From Bradyrhizobium glycinis (GTDB lineage Bacteria; Pseudomonadota; Alphaproteobacteria; Rhizobiales; Xanthobacteraceae), in NCBI RefSeq assembly GCF_016031655.1, contig NZ_JACCHQ010000032.1:1-64000 (forward strand): 64,000 nucleotides of DNA, in the 5' to 3' direction. The notes beneath the pieces were generated by a model that saw only the letters and a program-made list of their open reading frames with translations, had not been told where the DNA came from and searched no databases. Position 1 is the first letter of the stretch, and every line of letters starts with the position of its first letter. The translations under genes and the position numbers were made by a program. Of this stretch, positions 1-10,371 are shown one piece after another.

Positions 1-86
1 TTTGTGCCATTTGCCCGGAAAGATGCCAGATTGACGCAGCGCCGGGGACATACGGCGCGGCGCATTTCCGGGGAATAGGCCTGACC

Positions 87-425
87 ATGAAACTCGTCGT
101 CGCGATCATCAAACCCTTCAAGCTCGATGAGGTCCGCCAGGCCCTGACAGCGATCGGCGTGCACGGCATGACCGTGACCGAGGTGAAAGGCTATGGCCGG
201 CAGAAGGGCCACACCGAGATCTATCGCGGCGCCGAATATGTCGTGAACTTCCTGCCCAAGCTGCGCATCGAGATCGCGGTCGCTTCCGACGTCGCCGACA
301 AGGCGGTCGCCGTGATCACCGCGACGGCGCGCACCGGCCAGATCGGCGACGGCAAGATCTTCGTCACGCCGATCGACCACGCGCTGCGCATCCGCACCGG
401 CGAGACCGACAGCGACGCGCTCTGA
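87..425 (+). CDS. glnK: Nitrogen regulatory protein PII, GlnK type (first copy)
   Basis: Cytosolic trimeric PII signal protein that reads 2-oxoglutarate/ATP/ADP and glutamine status and plugs the partner ammonium channel when nitrogen is plentiful. The 112-residue length is exactly that of the family. The T-loop with the uridylylation site Tyr51 (RGAEY, residues 47-51) is intact, and the conserved GQIGDGKIF stretch lies near residue 85. The ATG at 87 is the only start giving a canonical MKLVVAIIKP N-terminus. An amtB gene follows 127 bp downstream, which supports GlnK rather than GlnB. The promoter is mostly outside the window; I see no sigma-54 -24/-12 pair in the 86 bases shown. Confidence 0.96.
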   Translation: MKLVVAIIKPFKLDEVRQALTAIGVHGMTVTEVKGYGRQKGHTEIYRGAEYVVNFLPKLRIEIAVASDVADKAVAVITATARTGQIGDGKIFVTPIDHALRIRTGETDSDAL

Positions 426-552
426 ATTCTGTTTTGACGCGTTTCTTCGGGCGAACCGGTATCCACTTCGCTTGAAAACGCTTTGATCTGCTTCGATCGC
501 ACCGGGCAACGACGCCACGATGTGCGACACCAATTGATGCCGGGGGAACGAT

Positions 553-1854
553 ATGGCGGGATTGTTGCGCCGCGTAGCTGTTATGGCTGCGCCAATCGGA
601 TTGTTGTCCGTCATAGCTTTGCCGGCACGCGCTGCAGGCTCCGAGATCAACACCGCCGACACGGCCTGGATGATCGTCGCGACAGCGCTGGTGCTGATGA
701 TGACGATCCCCGGGCTCGCACTGTTCTATTCCGGCATGGTGCGCAAGAAGAACGTGCTCGCCACCATGGCGCAGAGCCTGGCCGCGGTGACACTGATCTC
801 CATTCTCTGGGTGGCGTTCGGCTATTCCCTTTGCTTCGTCGGCGACGGCCCGTGGATCGGCACGCTCGATCGCTGGTTTCTCGCCGGCATGACCATGGAC
901 AGCGTCAACCCTGCGGCGAAGACGATCCCGGAATCGCTGTTCATGCTGTACCAGATGACGTTTGCCATCATCACGGTGGCGCTGGTCGCGGGCTCGGTCG
1001 CCGACCGCATGCGGTTCTCGGCCTATCTGCTGTTCTCGGTCGCCTGGTTCATCTTCGTCTACATTCCGTTGGCGCATTGGGTGTGGGGCGGCGGCTTCCT
1101 CGCCAGCATGGGCGTGCTCGATTTCGCCGGCGGTCTCGTCGTGCATCTGTCGGCCGGCACCGGCGGCCTCGTTGCGGCCAAGGTGATGGGACGCCGTCAC
1201 GGCTACGGCACCGAGAATCTCTCGCCGTTCGATCTGTCGCTCGCGGTGATGGGCACCGGCCTGTTGTGGGTCGGCTGGTTCGGCTTCAACGGCGGCTCGG
1301 CGCTCGGAGCGAACTCACGCGCGGTGATGGCGATCATCGCGACCCATCTTGCCGCCTGCGCCGGCGCGCTGACCTGGGGCGCGATCGAATGGTCGACGCG
1401 GCGCAAGCCCTCGGTGCTCGGCATGATCTCGGGCGCCGTCGCGGGTCTCGGCACCATCACGCCGGCCTCGGGCTTCGTCGCACCATGGCACGGCATCGTC
1501 ATCGGTATCATGGCCGGTGCGGTCTGCTATTGGGCCTGTACCTGGCTGAAGCACCGCTTCGACTACGACGATTCGCTCGACGTCTTCGGCGTCCACGGCA
1601 TCGGCGGCCTGACCGGCACCCTGCTTGGCGGCGTGTTCGCCACCAGCGCCATCGGTGGCACCGCCGGCCTGCTGGAGGGCCATCCGCAGCAGCTCCTGAT
1701 CCAATTCTATGGGGTCGCCGTGACCTTCGTCTGGTCGGCGGGCGTCAGCTTCATTCTGCTCAAGCTGGTCGGCCTGTTCGTGCCCTTGCGCGTATCCCGT
1801 GAGCACGAGCTTGAGGGTCTGGATATTTCGCAGCATGGAGAAGCCCTGCAATAG
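553..1854 (+). CDS. amtB: Ammonium channel AmtB (first copy)
   Basis: Inner-membrane ammonium/ammonia channel of the Amt/Mep/Rh family, 433 residues. A signal peptide (two Arg near residue 6, hydrophobic run, ALPARA before residue 28) precedes eleven predicted membrane segments. Both pore histidines are visible: H198 in GGLVVHLSAG and H348 in DVFGVHGIGG. The FGFN and YDDSLD motifs are also present. The start at 553 has a strong GGGGGAA ribosome site. It pairs with glnK upstream, so GlnK most likely gates it. The end at 1854 is followed by a loose hairpin (CCCGAC/GTCGGG) and a T-run further on, a possible weak terminator. Confidence 0.96.
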   Translation: MAGLLRRVAVMAAPIGLLSVIALPARAAGSEINTADTAWMIVATALVLMMTIPGLALFYSGMVRKKNVLATMAQSLAAVTLISILWVAFGYSLCFVGDGPWIGTLDRWFLAGMTMDSVNPAAKTIPESLFMLYQMTFAIITVALVAGSVADRMRFSAYLLFSVAWFIFVYIPLAHWVWGGGFLASMGVLDFAGGLVVHLSAGTGGLVAAKVMGRRHGYGTENLSPFDLSLAVMGTGLLWVGWFGFNGGSALGANSRAVMAIIATHLAACAGALTWGAIEWSTRRKPSVLGMISGAVAGLGTITPASGFVAPWHGIVIGIMAGAVCYWACTWLKHRFDYDDSLDVFGVHGIGGLTGTLLGGVFATSAIGGTAGLLEGHPQQLLIQFYGVAVTFVWSAGVSFILLKLVGLFVPLRVSREHELEGLDISQHGEALQ

Positions 1855-2158
1855 GCGCCGATGCTACGTAAATACCGTCCTGCTGCCCGACGCGTGAGCA
1901 ACATTGTGTCGGGAGCCTGTCTTGCCCATTTTTTGAGCTGGTGCGACCACGTTTTGAGCGCGACGTAATAGCGCACCGCATTACAACACCCGCCGAAGGC
2001 GAAAACACCCGTTTTCATAATCCGTTAGGCAATCCGCCTGATCTGGCACGGCATTTGATTCTAGGGGTCCGGCTGTGCCCGCGTAGTGAAACTTCTCCCT
2101 CGTGGCGAACCAGTCGAGAACGCCCGGCCAGGACCGGGCCCAAGCGGGGATAGGACCC
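1855..2158. other. Gene-free segment upstream of second glnK-amtB pair
   Basis: 304 bases between the first amtB and the second glnK. Near the left end an imperfect stem CCCGAC/GTCGGG (about 1888-1915) is followed by a T-run at about 1930. The right half carries a sigma-54-like sequence at 2044-2059, listed separately. I see no small gene here: the short open frames lack ribosome sites. Confidence 0.6.
2044..2059 (+). promoter_or_regulatory. Possible sigma-54 promoter for glnK2-amtB2
   Basis: TGGCACGGCATTTGAT keeps the full -24 element (TGGCACG) and the correct spacing to a TTGA at -12, where the consensus is TTGC. It sits 100 bases ahead of the second glnK. RpoN/NtrC control of glnK-amtB is established in many proteobacteria. 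The mismatch at the otherwise near-invariant -12 C is the reason for caution. Confidence 0.45.
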
Positions 2159-2497
2159 ATGAAAATTGTTATGGCGATCATCAAGCCATTCAAGCTTGAA
2201 GAAGTCCGTGACGCCCTGACCGCCATCGGCGTTCACGGTCTCACGGTGACGGAAGTCAAGGGGTATGGCCGTCAGAAGGGCCACACGGAAATCTATCGCG
2301 GCGCCGAGTATGCCGTGAGCTTCCTGCCCAAGATCAAGATCGAGGTCGCTGTCGCCTCCGACCAGGTCGACAAGACCATCGACGCCATCACGTCCGCGGC
2401 GAAAACCGGACAGATCGGCGACGGCAAGATCTTCGTCATCAACCTCGACCACGCGGTGCGCATCCGCACCGGCGAGGCCGATGCCGCGGCCCTCTGA
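2159..2497 (+). CDS. glnK: Nitrogen regulatory protein PII, GlnK type (second copy)
   Basis: Second 112-residue PII protein, very similar to the first (most differences are conservative, for example VVNFLPKLRI versus AVSFLPKIKI). The T-loop Tyr51 in RGAEY is intact. I chose the ATG at 2159 because the product then starts MKIVMAIIKPF, as PII proteins do, and because GGGGATAGG lies just upstream. An open frame extends further upstream, but with no PII homology. The gene is followed after 37 bp by its own amtB, presumably as one operon, and is preceded by a sigma-54-like element. Confidence 0.96.
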   Translation: MKIVMAIIKPFKLEEVRDALTAIGVHGLTVTEVKGYGRQKGHTEIYRGAEYAVSFLPKIKIEVAVASDQVDKTIDAITSAAKTGQIGDGKIFVINLDHAVRIRTGEADAAAL

Positions 2498-2534
2498 TTT
2501 CGCGCTCAACCTTATCCAAGCAGGAGTAAACAAT

Positions 2535-3983
2535 ATGACGTTCAAGCGTCCCTATGGCGCGGGATTGGCGGCTCTCGCAGTCGGCCTGTTCGCTGCGACC
2601 GCAGCCTACGCCGAGCCAACGGTCAACAAGGGAGACAACGCCTGGATGCTGACATCGACAGTCCTGGTGCTGTTGATGACGATCCCTGGCCTCGCGCTGT
2701 TCTACGGCGGCCTGGTCCGTTCCAAGAACATGCTCTCGGTCCTGATGCAGGTGTTCTACACCGTTTGCGTCGTCACCGTGATCTGGGCCGTGTACGGCTA
2801 CAGCCTCACCTTCACCGGCGGCTCCGACTTCATCGGTGGCTTCTCCAAGGCCTTCATGATGGGCGTCACCACCGATTCGAAGGCTGCGACCTTCTCGGTC
2901 GACGCCAACATCTCGGAGCTCATCTACATGTGCTTCCAGATGACCTTCGCGGCGATCACGCCCGCCCTCATCGTCGGCGCCTTCGCCGAGCGCATGAAGT
3001 TCTCGGCCATCGCGCTCTTCATTCCGCTCTGGGTCACCCTGATCTACTTCCCGATCGCGCACATGGTCTGGTATTGGCCCGGCCCGGACCTGATCCAGGA
3101 CGCGGCCAAGGCGCTTGCGGCGGCGGGTGATGCGGCGGCGAAGACCGCGGCGCAGGCCAAGCTCGACGAGATCAACGCCGACGCCGGCTGGATCTTCAAG
3201 ATGGGCGCCATCGACTTCGCGGGCGGCACCGTGGTGCACATCAACGCCGGCATCGCAGGCCTCGTCGGCGCTCTCCTGATCGGCAAGCGCGTCGGCTACG
3301 GCAAGGAGCTGATGGCTCCGCACTCGCTGACCATGTCGATGATCGGCGCCTCGCTGCTCTGGGTCGGCTGGTTCGGCTTCAACGCCGGCTCCAACCTCGA
3401 GGCCAGCGGCGGCGCTGCGCTCGCCATGACCAACTCCTTCGTCGCCACCGCGGCCGCCGCACTGTCGTGGATGTTCGCGGAGTGGATCATCAAGGGCCAT
3501 CCCTCCGTGCTCGGCGTCATCTCCGGCGCGGTCGCGGGCCTCGTGGCCGTCACGCCTGCGGCCGGCTTTGCCGGCGTCATGGGCGCGATCGTCCTCGGCC
3601 TCGTGGTCGGCGTGGTCTGCCTGTTCTTCTGCACCGTCGTGAAGAACGCGCTCGGCTACGACGACTCGCTCGACGTGTTCGGCGTGCATTGCATCGGCGG
3701 CATCGTCGGCGCCATCGGCACTGGCATCCTGGTGAACCCCGCGCTTGGCGGCGCCGGCATCGTCGACTACACGGCGATCCCGCCGAAGGTCGCCGATTAC
3801 GACTTCGCCACGCAGATTCTCGCCCAGCTCAAGGCCGTCTGCACCACGCTGGTGTGGTCGGGCGTCGGTTCGGCGATCCTCTACAAGGTCGTCGACGTGA
3901 TTGTTGGTCTCCGCGCCAACGTCGAGAGCGAGCGTGAAGGCCTCGACATCACCGAGCACACCGAACGCGCCTACAACATGTAA
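2535..3983 (+). CDS. amtB: Ammonium channel AmtB (second copy, with Ala-rich periplasmic insertion)
   Basis: Ammonium channel of 482 residues. The ATG at 2535 follows AGGAGTAA and gives a signal peptide ending near AAYAEP (residue 26). Pore histidines are H235 (GGTVVHINAG) and H385 (DVFGVHCIGG). Compared with the first copy, it carries an extra Ala/Lys-rich, probably helical stretch of about 35 residues at roughly 181-216, between WYWPGP and the DFAGGTVVH helix. A second extension of about 20 residues lies near 410-430. The C-terminus EREGLDITEH is the usual GlnK-responsive tail. A strong terminator follows. Confidence 0.96.
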   Translation: MTFKRPYGAGLAALAVGLFAATAAYAEPTVNKGDNAWMLTSTVLVLLMTIPGLALFYGGLVRSKNMLSVLMQVFYTVCVVTVIWAVYGYSLTFTGGSDFIGGFSKAFMMGVTTDSKAATFSVDANISELIYMCFQMTFAAITPALIVGAFAERMKFSAIALFIPLWVTLIYFPIAHMVWYWPGPDLIQDAAKALAAAGDAAAKTAAQAKLDEINADAGWIFKMGAIDFAGGTVVHINAGIAGLVGALLIGKRVGYGKELMAPHSLTMSMIGASLLWVGWFGFNAGSNLEASGGAALAMTNSFVATAAAALSWMFAEWIIKGHPSVLGVISGAVAGLVAVTPAAGFAGVMGAIVLGLVVGVVCLFFCTVVKNALGYDDSLDVFGVHCIGGIVGAIGTGILVNPALGGAGIVDYTAIPPKVADYDFATQILAQLKAVCTTLVWSGVGSAILYKVVDVIVGLRANVESEREGLDITEHTERAYNM

Positions 3984-4068
3984 CCCTCTCCTCCCGGGCG
4001 CGGTCTCTTCGGGGACCGCGTCCACAACTACGGTTCGGGCACATACCCGGCAATGCCCTGACCGTTGA

Positions 4069-4102
4069 GGGGCTCCAGCGCAAGCTGGAGCCCCTTTCTT
4101 TT
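4069..4102 (+). terminator. Rho-independent terminator of glnK2-amtB2
   Basis: A perfect 11-bp stem GGGGCTCCAGC/GCTGGAGCCCC closes on a GCAA tetraloop and runs straight into TTTCTTTT. This is among the clearest intrinsic terminators in the window and lies 85 bp after the amtB stop. A smaller hairpin (GCGGTC/GACCGC) precedes it at about 4000-4020. Confidence 0.9.
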
Positions 4103-4187
4103 GGCCCGGGCTCGAAAGAAAAACATTGCCATTCCGCGCGGCCGGCGCAGAAATATCGACCATAAAGATAACAATCGGGAGGTCATC

Positions 4188-4592
4188 ATGCGTTTGGAAG
4201 GCGGATGCTATTGCGGCGAGGTGCGCTACGTGGCCGAGGGCGATGCGATGATGCAGGCGCAATGTCACTGCCGTGAGTGCCAGTACATCTCGGGCGGCGC
4301 GCCCAACACCTTCATCGCGATGCCGGCGGCCGGCTTCACCTACATCACCGGGCAACCGAAACAGTTCACGCGCAAGGACCTCGAGCGCCCCGTCACGCGC
4401 GAATTCTGCGCCGAATGCGGCACGCACCTCGTGACCAAGGTTCCGGGCCTGCCGGCCGCGATCCTGAAGGTCGGCACACTCGACGAGCCGGCGCAGTTCC
4501 AGCCGCAGATGGCGATCTACACCTGCGACATGCAGGAATTCCACACCATCCCCGCCGGCATGAAGACCTTCGAGAAGCTGCCGGGGCGCTAG
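4188..4592 (+). CDS. GFA-family (CENP-V/GFA domain) zinc protein
   Basis: Small protein of 134 residues of the glutathione-dependent formaldehyde-activating (GFA/CENP-V) superfamily, which has a beta-tent fold holding zinc. All expected cysteines are present: C7 and C9 (GGCYCG), C26, C28 and C31 (CHCREC), and C74 and C77 (FCAECGTH). The ATG at 4188 follows GGGAGGTC. An upstream in-frame extension would start inside the preceding terminator and is rejected. It appears to be a single-gene transcript. Family members are mostly of unproven substrate, so S-hydroxymethylglutathione chemistry should not be assumed. Confidence 0.85.
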   Translation: MRLEGGCYCGEVRYVAEGDAMMQAQCHCRECQYISGGAPNTFIAMPAAGFTYITGQPKQFTRKDLERPVTREFCAECGTHLVTKVPGLPAAILKVGTLDEPAQFQPQMAIYTCDMQEFHTIPAGMKTFEKLPGR

Positions 4593-4686
4593 GCACCTGA
4601 TTCTGCGAAGCTCGTCTCGAGCAGCCGGCATCCCGTTGTTATCCGGCCCCATTATTCCCGCTCTGGACGCGGGCGGCGGCCGATGG

Positions 4687-4701
4687 TTAATCGCGTCTTA
4701 A
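4687..4701 (+). promoter_or_regulatory. CtrA-type box TTAA-N7-TTAA
   Basis: Exact match to the CtrA consensus TTAA-N7-TTAA (spacer TCGCGTC), 86 bases ahead of the aminotransferase that heads the ftsK operon. CtrA is the alphaproteobacterial cell-cycle master regulator. Regulation here is inferred from the motif and the division gene downstream. Confidence 0.5.
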
Positions 4702-4786
4702 CCTCGCCCTATCTATGGTGAACTGAACCGCTTCCCGCCGGCGCCTTGGTGCGACCGGCCGTTCCAAGAGTACTGGCGCCCAACGA

Positions 4787-6001
4787 ATGGCTCTGACCGC
4801 TTCATCCCGTGCGCCGCAGGGCGGTAATGGCTCCGATTCCGAACGCTCGCCCTTCGTCCGGCTGAACGAGCTTTTGTCCTCGCATCAGCCGGGCAAGCCT
4901 TTGATTTCGCTTGCGGTCGGCGAGCCCCAGCATCCCGTGCCCGACTTCGTCGGCCCGGTGCTGGCCAAGCACATCGCCGATTTCGGCCGTTACCCCGCGA
5001 ACAAGGGCACTGATCCATTCCGCAACGCCGCCGGGGCCTGGCTGTCGACGCGCTTCAAGCTGCCGCGGCCGCTCGACCCCGAGAGCGAGATTCTCGTGCT
5101 CAATGGCAGCCGCGAGGGGCTGTTCCTCGCCGCGATCGCGGCCGCGCGCTATGTCGGCCCGCGTCCGGGCAAGCCCGCGATCCTGATGCCGAACCCATTC
5201 TATCCGGTCTACGGCGCGGGCGCTCTTGCGGCGGCTTGCGAGCCGGTCCATCTGCCGACCACGGTCGAGAACGGCTTCCTGCCCGACCTCGACGCCGTCG
5301 ATGAAACGACGCTGGCGCGCACGGTGGCGTTCTACCTGGCTTCGCCCGCGAATCCGCAGGGCTCGGTCGCGAGGCCCGGCTACTTCAAGCGCTTGAAGCA
5401 GCTCGCCGACCGCTATGGCTTCGTGATCCTCAGCGACGAATGTTATTCCGAGATCTACACCCGCGAGGCTCCCGGCAGCGCGCTGGAATGCGCCGGCCCC
5501 GACTTCACGCGCGTGGTCGCGTTCCAGTCGCTGTCGAAGCGCTCCAACCTGCCGGGCCTGCGCGTCGGCTTTGCAGCCGGAGACAAGAGGTTCATCGGCA
5601 TGTTCCTCGAGCTGCGCAACATCGCAGCGCCCCAGGTGCCGGTGCCGCTGCAGCATGTCGCGACCGTTGCCTATGGCGACGAGGCGCATGTCGAGGAGAA
5701 TCGGCGGCTGTACCGGATCAAGTTCGATCTCGCCGACCAGATCATCGGCAATCGTTACGGCTATCGCCGGCCCGATGCCGGCTTCTGCGTCTGGCTCAAC
5801 ACCTCAGGGATCGGCGATGACGTGTCGGTGACGCTCAAGTTGTTCAGGGAAGCAGGCGTGCGCGTGGTGCCCGGCAGCTTCCTGGCGCGACAGCAGCCTG
5901 ACGGATTCAATCCCGGCGCAGGCTATATCCGCCTCGCGCTGGTGCAGGACGGCGAGACCACGGCGCAGGCGCTGCACCGGCTGGTCGAGACTCTGGGTTA
6001 G
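4787..6001 (+). CDS. PLP-dependent aminotransferase, class I/II (DapC-like)
   Basis: Fold-type I aminotransferase of 404 residues. The PLP-binding lysine is K251 in SLSKRSNLPGLR, the Asp of ILSDECYSEIY binds the pyridine nitrogen, and SPANPQG supplies the conserved Asn. LPGLRVGFAAG and the C-terminal YIRLALV with its substrate-carboxylate Arg are also present. Close relatives are annotated as succinyldiaminopimelate transaminase (DapC), which would place it in lysine/peptidoglycan precursor synthesis. The substrate cannot be fixed from sequence alone. It ends 9 bp before ftsK and probably shares a transcript; a CtrA-type box lies upstream. Confidence 0.85.
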   Translation: MALTASSRAPQGGNGSDSERSPFVRLNELLSSHQPGKPLISLAVGEPQHPVPDFVGPVLAKHIADFGRYPANKGTDPFRNAAGAWLSTRFKLPRPLDPESEILVLNGSREGLFLAAIAAARYVGPRPGKPAILMPNPFYPVYGAGALAAACEPVHLPTTVENGFLPDLDAVDETTLARTVAFYLASPANPQGSVARPGYFKRLKQLADRYGFVILSDECYSEIYTREAPGSALECAGPDFTRVVAFQSLSKRSNLPGLRVGFAAGDKRFIGMFLELRNIAAPQVPVPLQHVATVAYGDEAHVEENRRLYRIKFDLADQIIGNRYGYRRPDAGFCVWLNTSGIGDDVSVTLKLFREAGVRVVPGSFLARQQPDGFNPGAGYIRLALVQDGETTAQALHRLVETLG

Positions 6002-6010
6002 GCAGGGCCC

Positions 6011-8491
<2,481 letters not shown>

Positions 8492-8586
8492 GGCGAGGAG
8501 CCTCTGAGCAACATTTCACGCAAATTCGATATCTGCTTTTGCCCGAAATCACGGTAAAAGGGCGCCCAGCCACACAGGACGACGCG

Positions 8587-9402
8587 TTGATCAGACATCC
8601 GGACATTCGATTCGCTGCCACCATCGCCGCGCGAAGCGCGCGCATGGCCGGCGTGCTACTCGTCACCGCCGCGATGGTGACCGCTGCGTCTTTCGCGCAG
8701 ACCGTGCCGGTGCCGAAGCCCGCGCCGAAGGGGCGCGACAGCGGCGCATCCGCCGGCGGGCCGGCCGTCACCGGCGCGACGCAGGCGCCGCCCAATCCGG
8801 TGATCCCGGATCCGCGGCGCAACGTTCCGAGCAGCATCTTCCAGACCTTCGACGCCAACCAGAAGGCGCAGGCGGCCAAGGTCAGCGCCTACCTGTCGTC
8901 GCTGCAGACGTTGGTCGGGAATTTCGTCCAGGTCGGTCCCGACGGCAGCAAGACGCAGGGCGATTTCTACATCCAGAAACCCGGCAAGGTGCGCTTCGAA
9001 TATGACGCGCCGAACCCGATCGACATCGTCGCCGACGGATCCTCGCTCGTGGTACGCGACCGCAAGCTCGCGACCCAGGACGTCTACCCGCTGTCGCAGA
9101 CGCCGCTGCGCTTTCTCCTGTCCGACCGCATCGACTTGATGAAGGACACCAATGTCGTTGGCGTCTCGGCCGACGACGTCTTCATCAGCGTCACCATCGA
9201 GGAGAAGCAGGCCCTGGTCGGCACCAGCCGCTTGCTGCTGATGTTCGGCGCCAAGGACGGCCAGCTCAAGCAGTGGACCGTCACCGATCCGCAGGGCTAC
9301 GACACGACGATCGCGGTGTACAATTTGGACTCGAGCAAGAAGCTCGATCCCAACATGTTCAAGATCGATTTCACCAATTACAGCACGCCGTCGCCGGGTT
9401 GA
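8587..9402 (+). CDS. lolA: Outer-membrane lipoprotein carrier LolA family protein
   Basis: Periplasmic chaperone-type protein that would ferry lipoproteins from LolCDE to the outer membrane. I chose the TTG at 8587: AGGA sits seven bases upstream, and it gives a signal peptide with Arg residues (RSARM) before the hydrophobic run and AQ cleavage. The alternative ATG at 8644 would leave an uncharged signal peptide. A Pro/Ala-rich segment follows the signal, then the LolA beta domain (QTLVGNFVQVGPDGS, GDFYIQKPGKVRFEYDAPNP, VVRDRKLATQDVYPLSQTPL). It is 271 residues, longer than E. coli LolA because of the Pro-rich N-terminus. It directly follows ftsK. Confidence 0.85.
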   Translation: MIRHPDIRFAATIAARSARMAGVLLVTAAMVTAASFAQTVPVPKPAPKGRDSGASAGGPAVTGATQAPPNPVIPDPRRNVPSSIFQTFDANQKAQAAKVSAYLSSLQTLVGNFVQVGPDGSKTQGDFYIQKPGKVRFEYDAPNPIDIVADGSSLVVRDRKLATQDVYPLSQTPLRFLLSDRIDLMKDTNVVGVSADDVFISVTIEEKQALVGTSRLLLMFGAKDGQLKQWTVTDPQGYDTTIAVYNLDSSKKLDPNMFKIDFTNYSTPSPG

Positions 9403-9427
9403 GACATTGATGGCCGCTCGGATGACC

Positions 9428-9509
9428 GTCATGCCCGGGCTTGTCCCGGGCATCCACGTTTTGGGTCAGACAAAAAGGCGTGGATGGCCGGGCCAAGCCC
9501 GGCCATGAC
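9428..9509. repeat. Palindromic intergenic repeat, family A (copy 1)
   Basis: About 82 bases with nearly mirror-image ends: GTCATGCCCGGGCTTGTCCC at the left and its counterpart GCCAAGCCCGGCCATGAC at the right, with GCATCCACG facing CGTGGATG. It sits between lolA and xth. A second copy lies at 54478-54561. Translated, one frame gives the artefactual WMAG..SPAMT peptide often seen in spurious small open frames of this genus. Confidence 0.85.
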
Positions 9510-9534
9510 GAATGGAGTTTGTTAGACCGCTCCC

Positions 9535-10350
9535 ATGCGTCTTTCCCTGACAACCTGGAACATCAATTCGGTGCGGCTGCGCATCGACTTGGTCGCGAAG
9601 TTTCTCAAGAGCGCGCGGCCGGAGGTGCTGTGCCTGCAGGAGACCAAGTGCATCGACGACGCCTTTCCGCTGAAGCGCTTCAAGCGGCTCGGCTACGAGC
9701 ACGTCGCGCTGAACGGGCAGAAGGGCTATCACGGCGTCGCCATCGTCTCGAAGATCCCGTTCGAATCGAAGGACATCCGCACCTTCTGCGACAAGGTGGA
9801 TTCGCGCCACATCTCGGTGTCGTTCGGCGAAAAGGCGGGCATTGCAAAACCGCTGGTGCTGCATAATTTCTACGTGCCCGCGGGCGGCGACATTCCCGAT
9901 CCCGCACTGAACGAGAAATTCGACCACAAGCTCCGCTTCCTCGACGAGATGGCGGCCTGCGAGCCCCTGCATCCGCGCTCTGAGGACCGCCACATCCTGG
10001 TCGGCGATCTCAACGTCGCCCCGCACGAGAACGACGTGTGGTCGCACAAGCAACTGCTGAAGGTGGTCTCGCACACGCCTGTCGAAACCGAGAAGCTAAA
10101 GGCGGCGCTCGCCGCTGGCGAATGGGTCGACGTCGCGCGTGATCGCATTCCGATGTCGGAGAAGGTCTATACGTGGTGGAGCTACCGCTCGCCCGACTGG
10201 ACCGTCGGCGATCGCGGCCGCAGACTCGACCATATCTGGGTCTCGCGCGCGCTGAAGGATGCGGTCAGCGATTTCAAGATTTTGCGCGATGCGCGCAGCT
10301 GGGAGCGTCCGTCGGACCATGTGCCCGTCACGGTGACGCTGGAGGTATGA
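9535..10350 (+). CDS. xth: Exodeoxyribonuclease III
   Basis: AP endonuclease/3'-5' exonuclease of base-excision repair, 271 residues, endonuclease-exonuclease-phosphatase fold. Visible motifs are NIN near residue 10, the metal-binding E36 in LCLQETK, GDLNVAP for the catalytic Asp/Asn pair, RLDHIWVS, and the terminal SDHVPV with D261 and H262. The ATG at 9535 starts immediately at the fold (MRLSLTTWNINSV). The family A repeat separates it from lolA. It converges on the minus-strand gene ending at 10372 with only 21 bases between. Confidence 0.96.
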   Translation: MRLSLTTWNINSVRLRIDLVAKFLKSARPEVLCLQETKCIDDAFPLKRFKRLGYEHVALNGQKGYHGVAIVSKIPFESKDIRTFCDKVDSRHISVSFGEKAGIAKPLVLHNFYVPAGGDIPDPALNEKFDHKLRFLDEMAACEPLHPRSEDRHILVGDLNVAPHENDVWSHKQLLKVVSHTPVETEKLKAALAAGEWVDVARDRIPMSEKVYTWWSYRSPDWTVGDRGRRLDHIWVSRALKDAVSDFKILRDARSWERPSDHVPVTVTLEV

Positions 10351-10371
10351 GCTCCGGCGTCATGGAGAAAA

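Noticed and set aside
4065..4187. Upstream extension of the GFA-family gene
   Set aside because: It would start within the intrinsic terminator at 4069-4102. The ATG at 4188 with its ribosome site is better.
2439..4652. Long minus-strand open frame (737 codons) opposite the second amtB and the GFA gene
   Set aside because: Shadow of high-GC coding strands. It runs through a strong intrinsic terminator on the plus strand and shows no domain.
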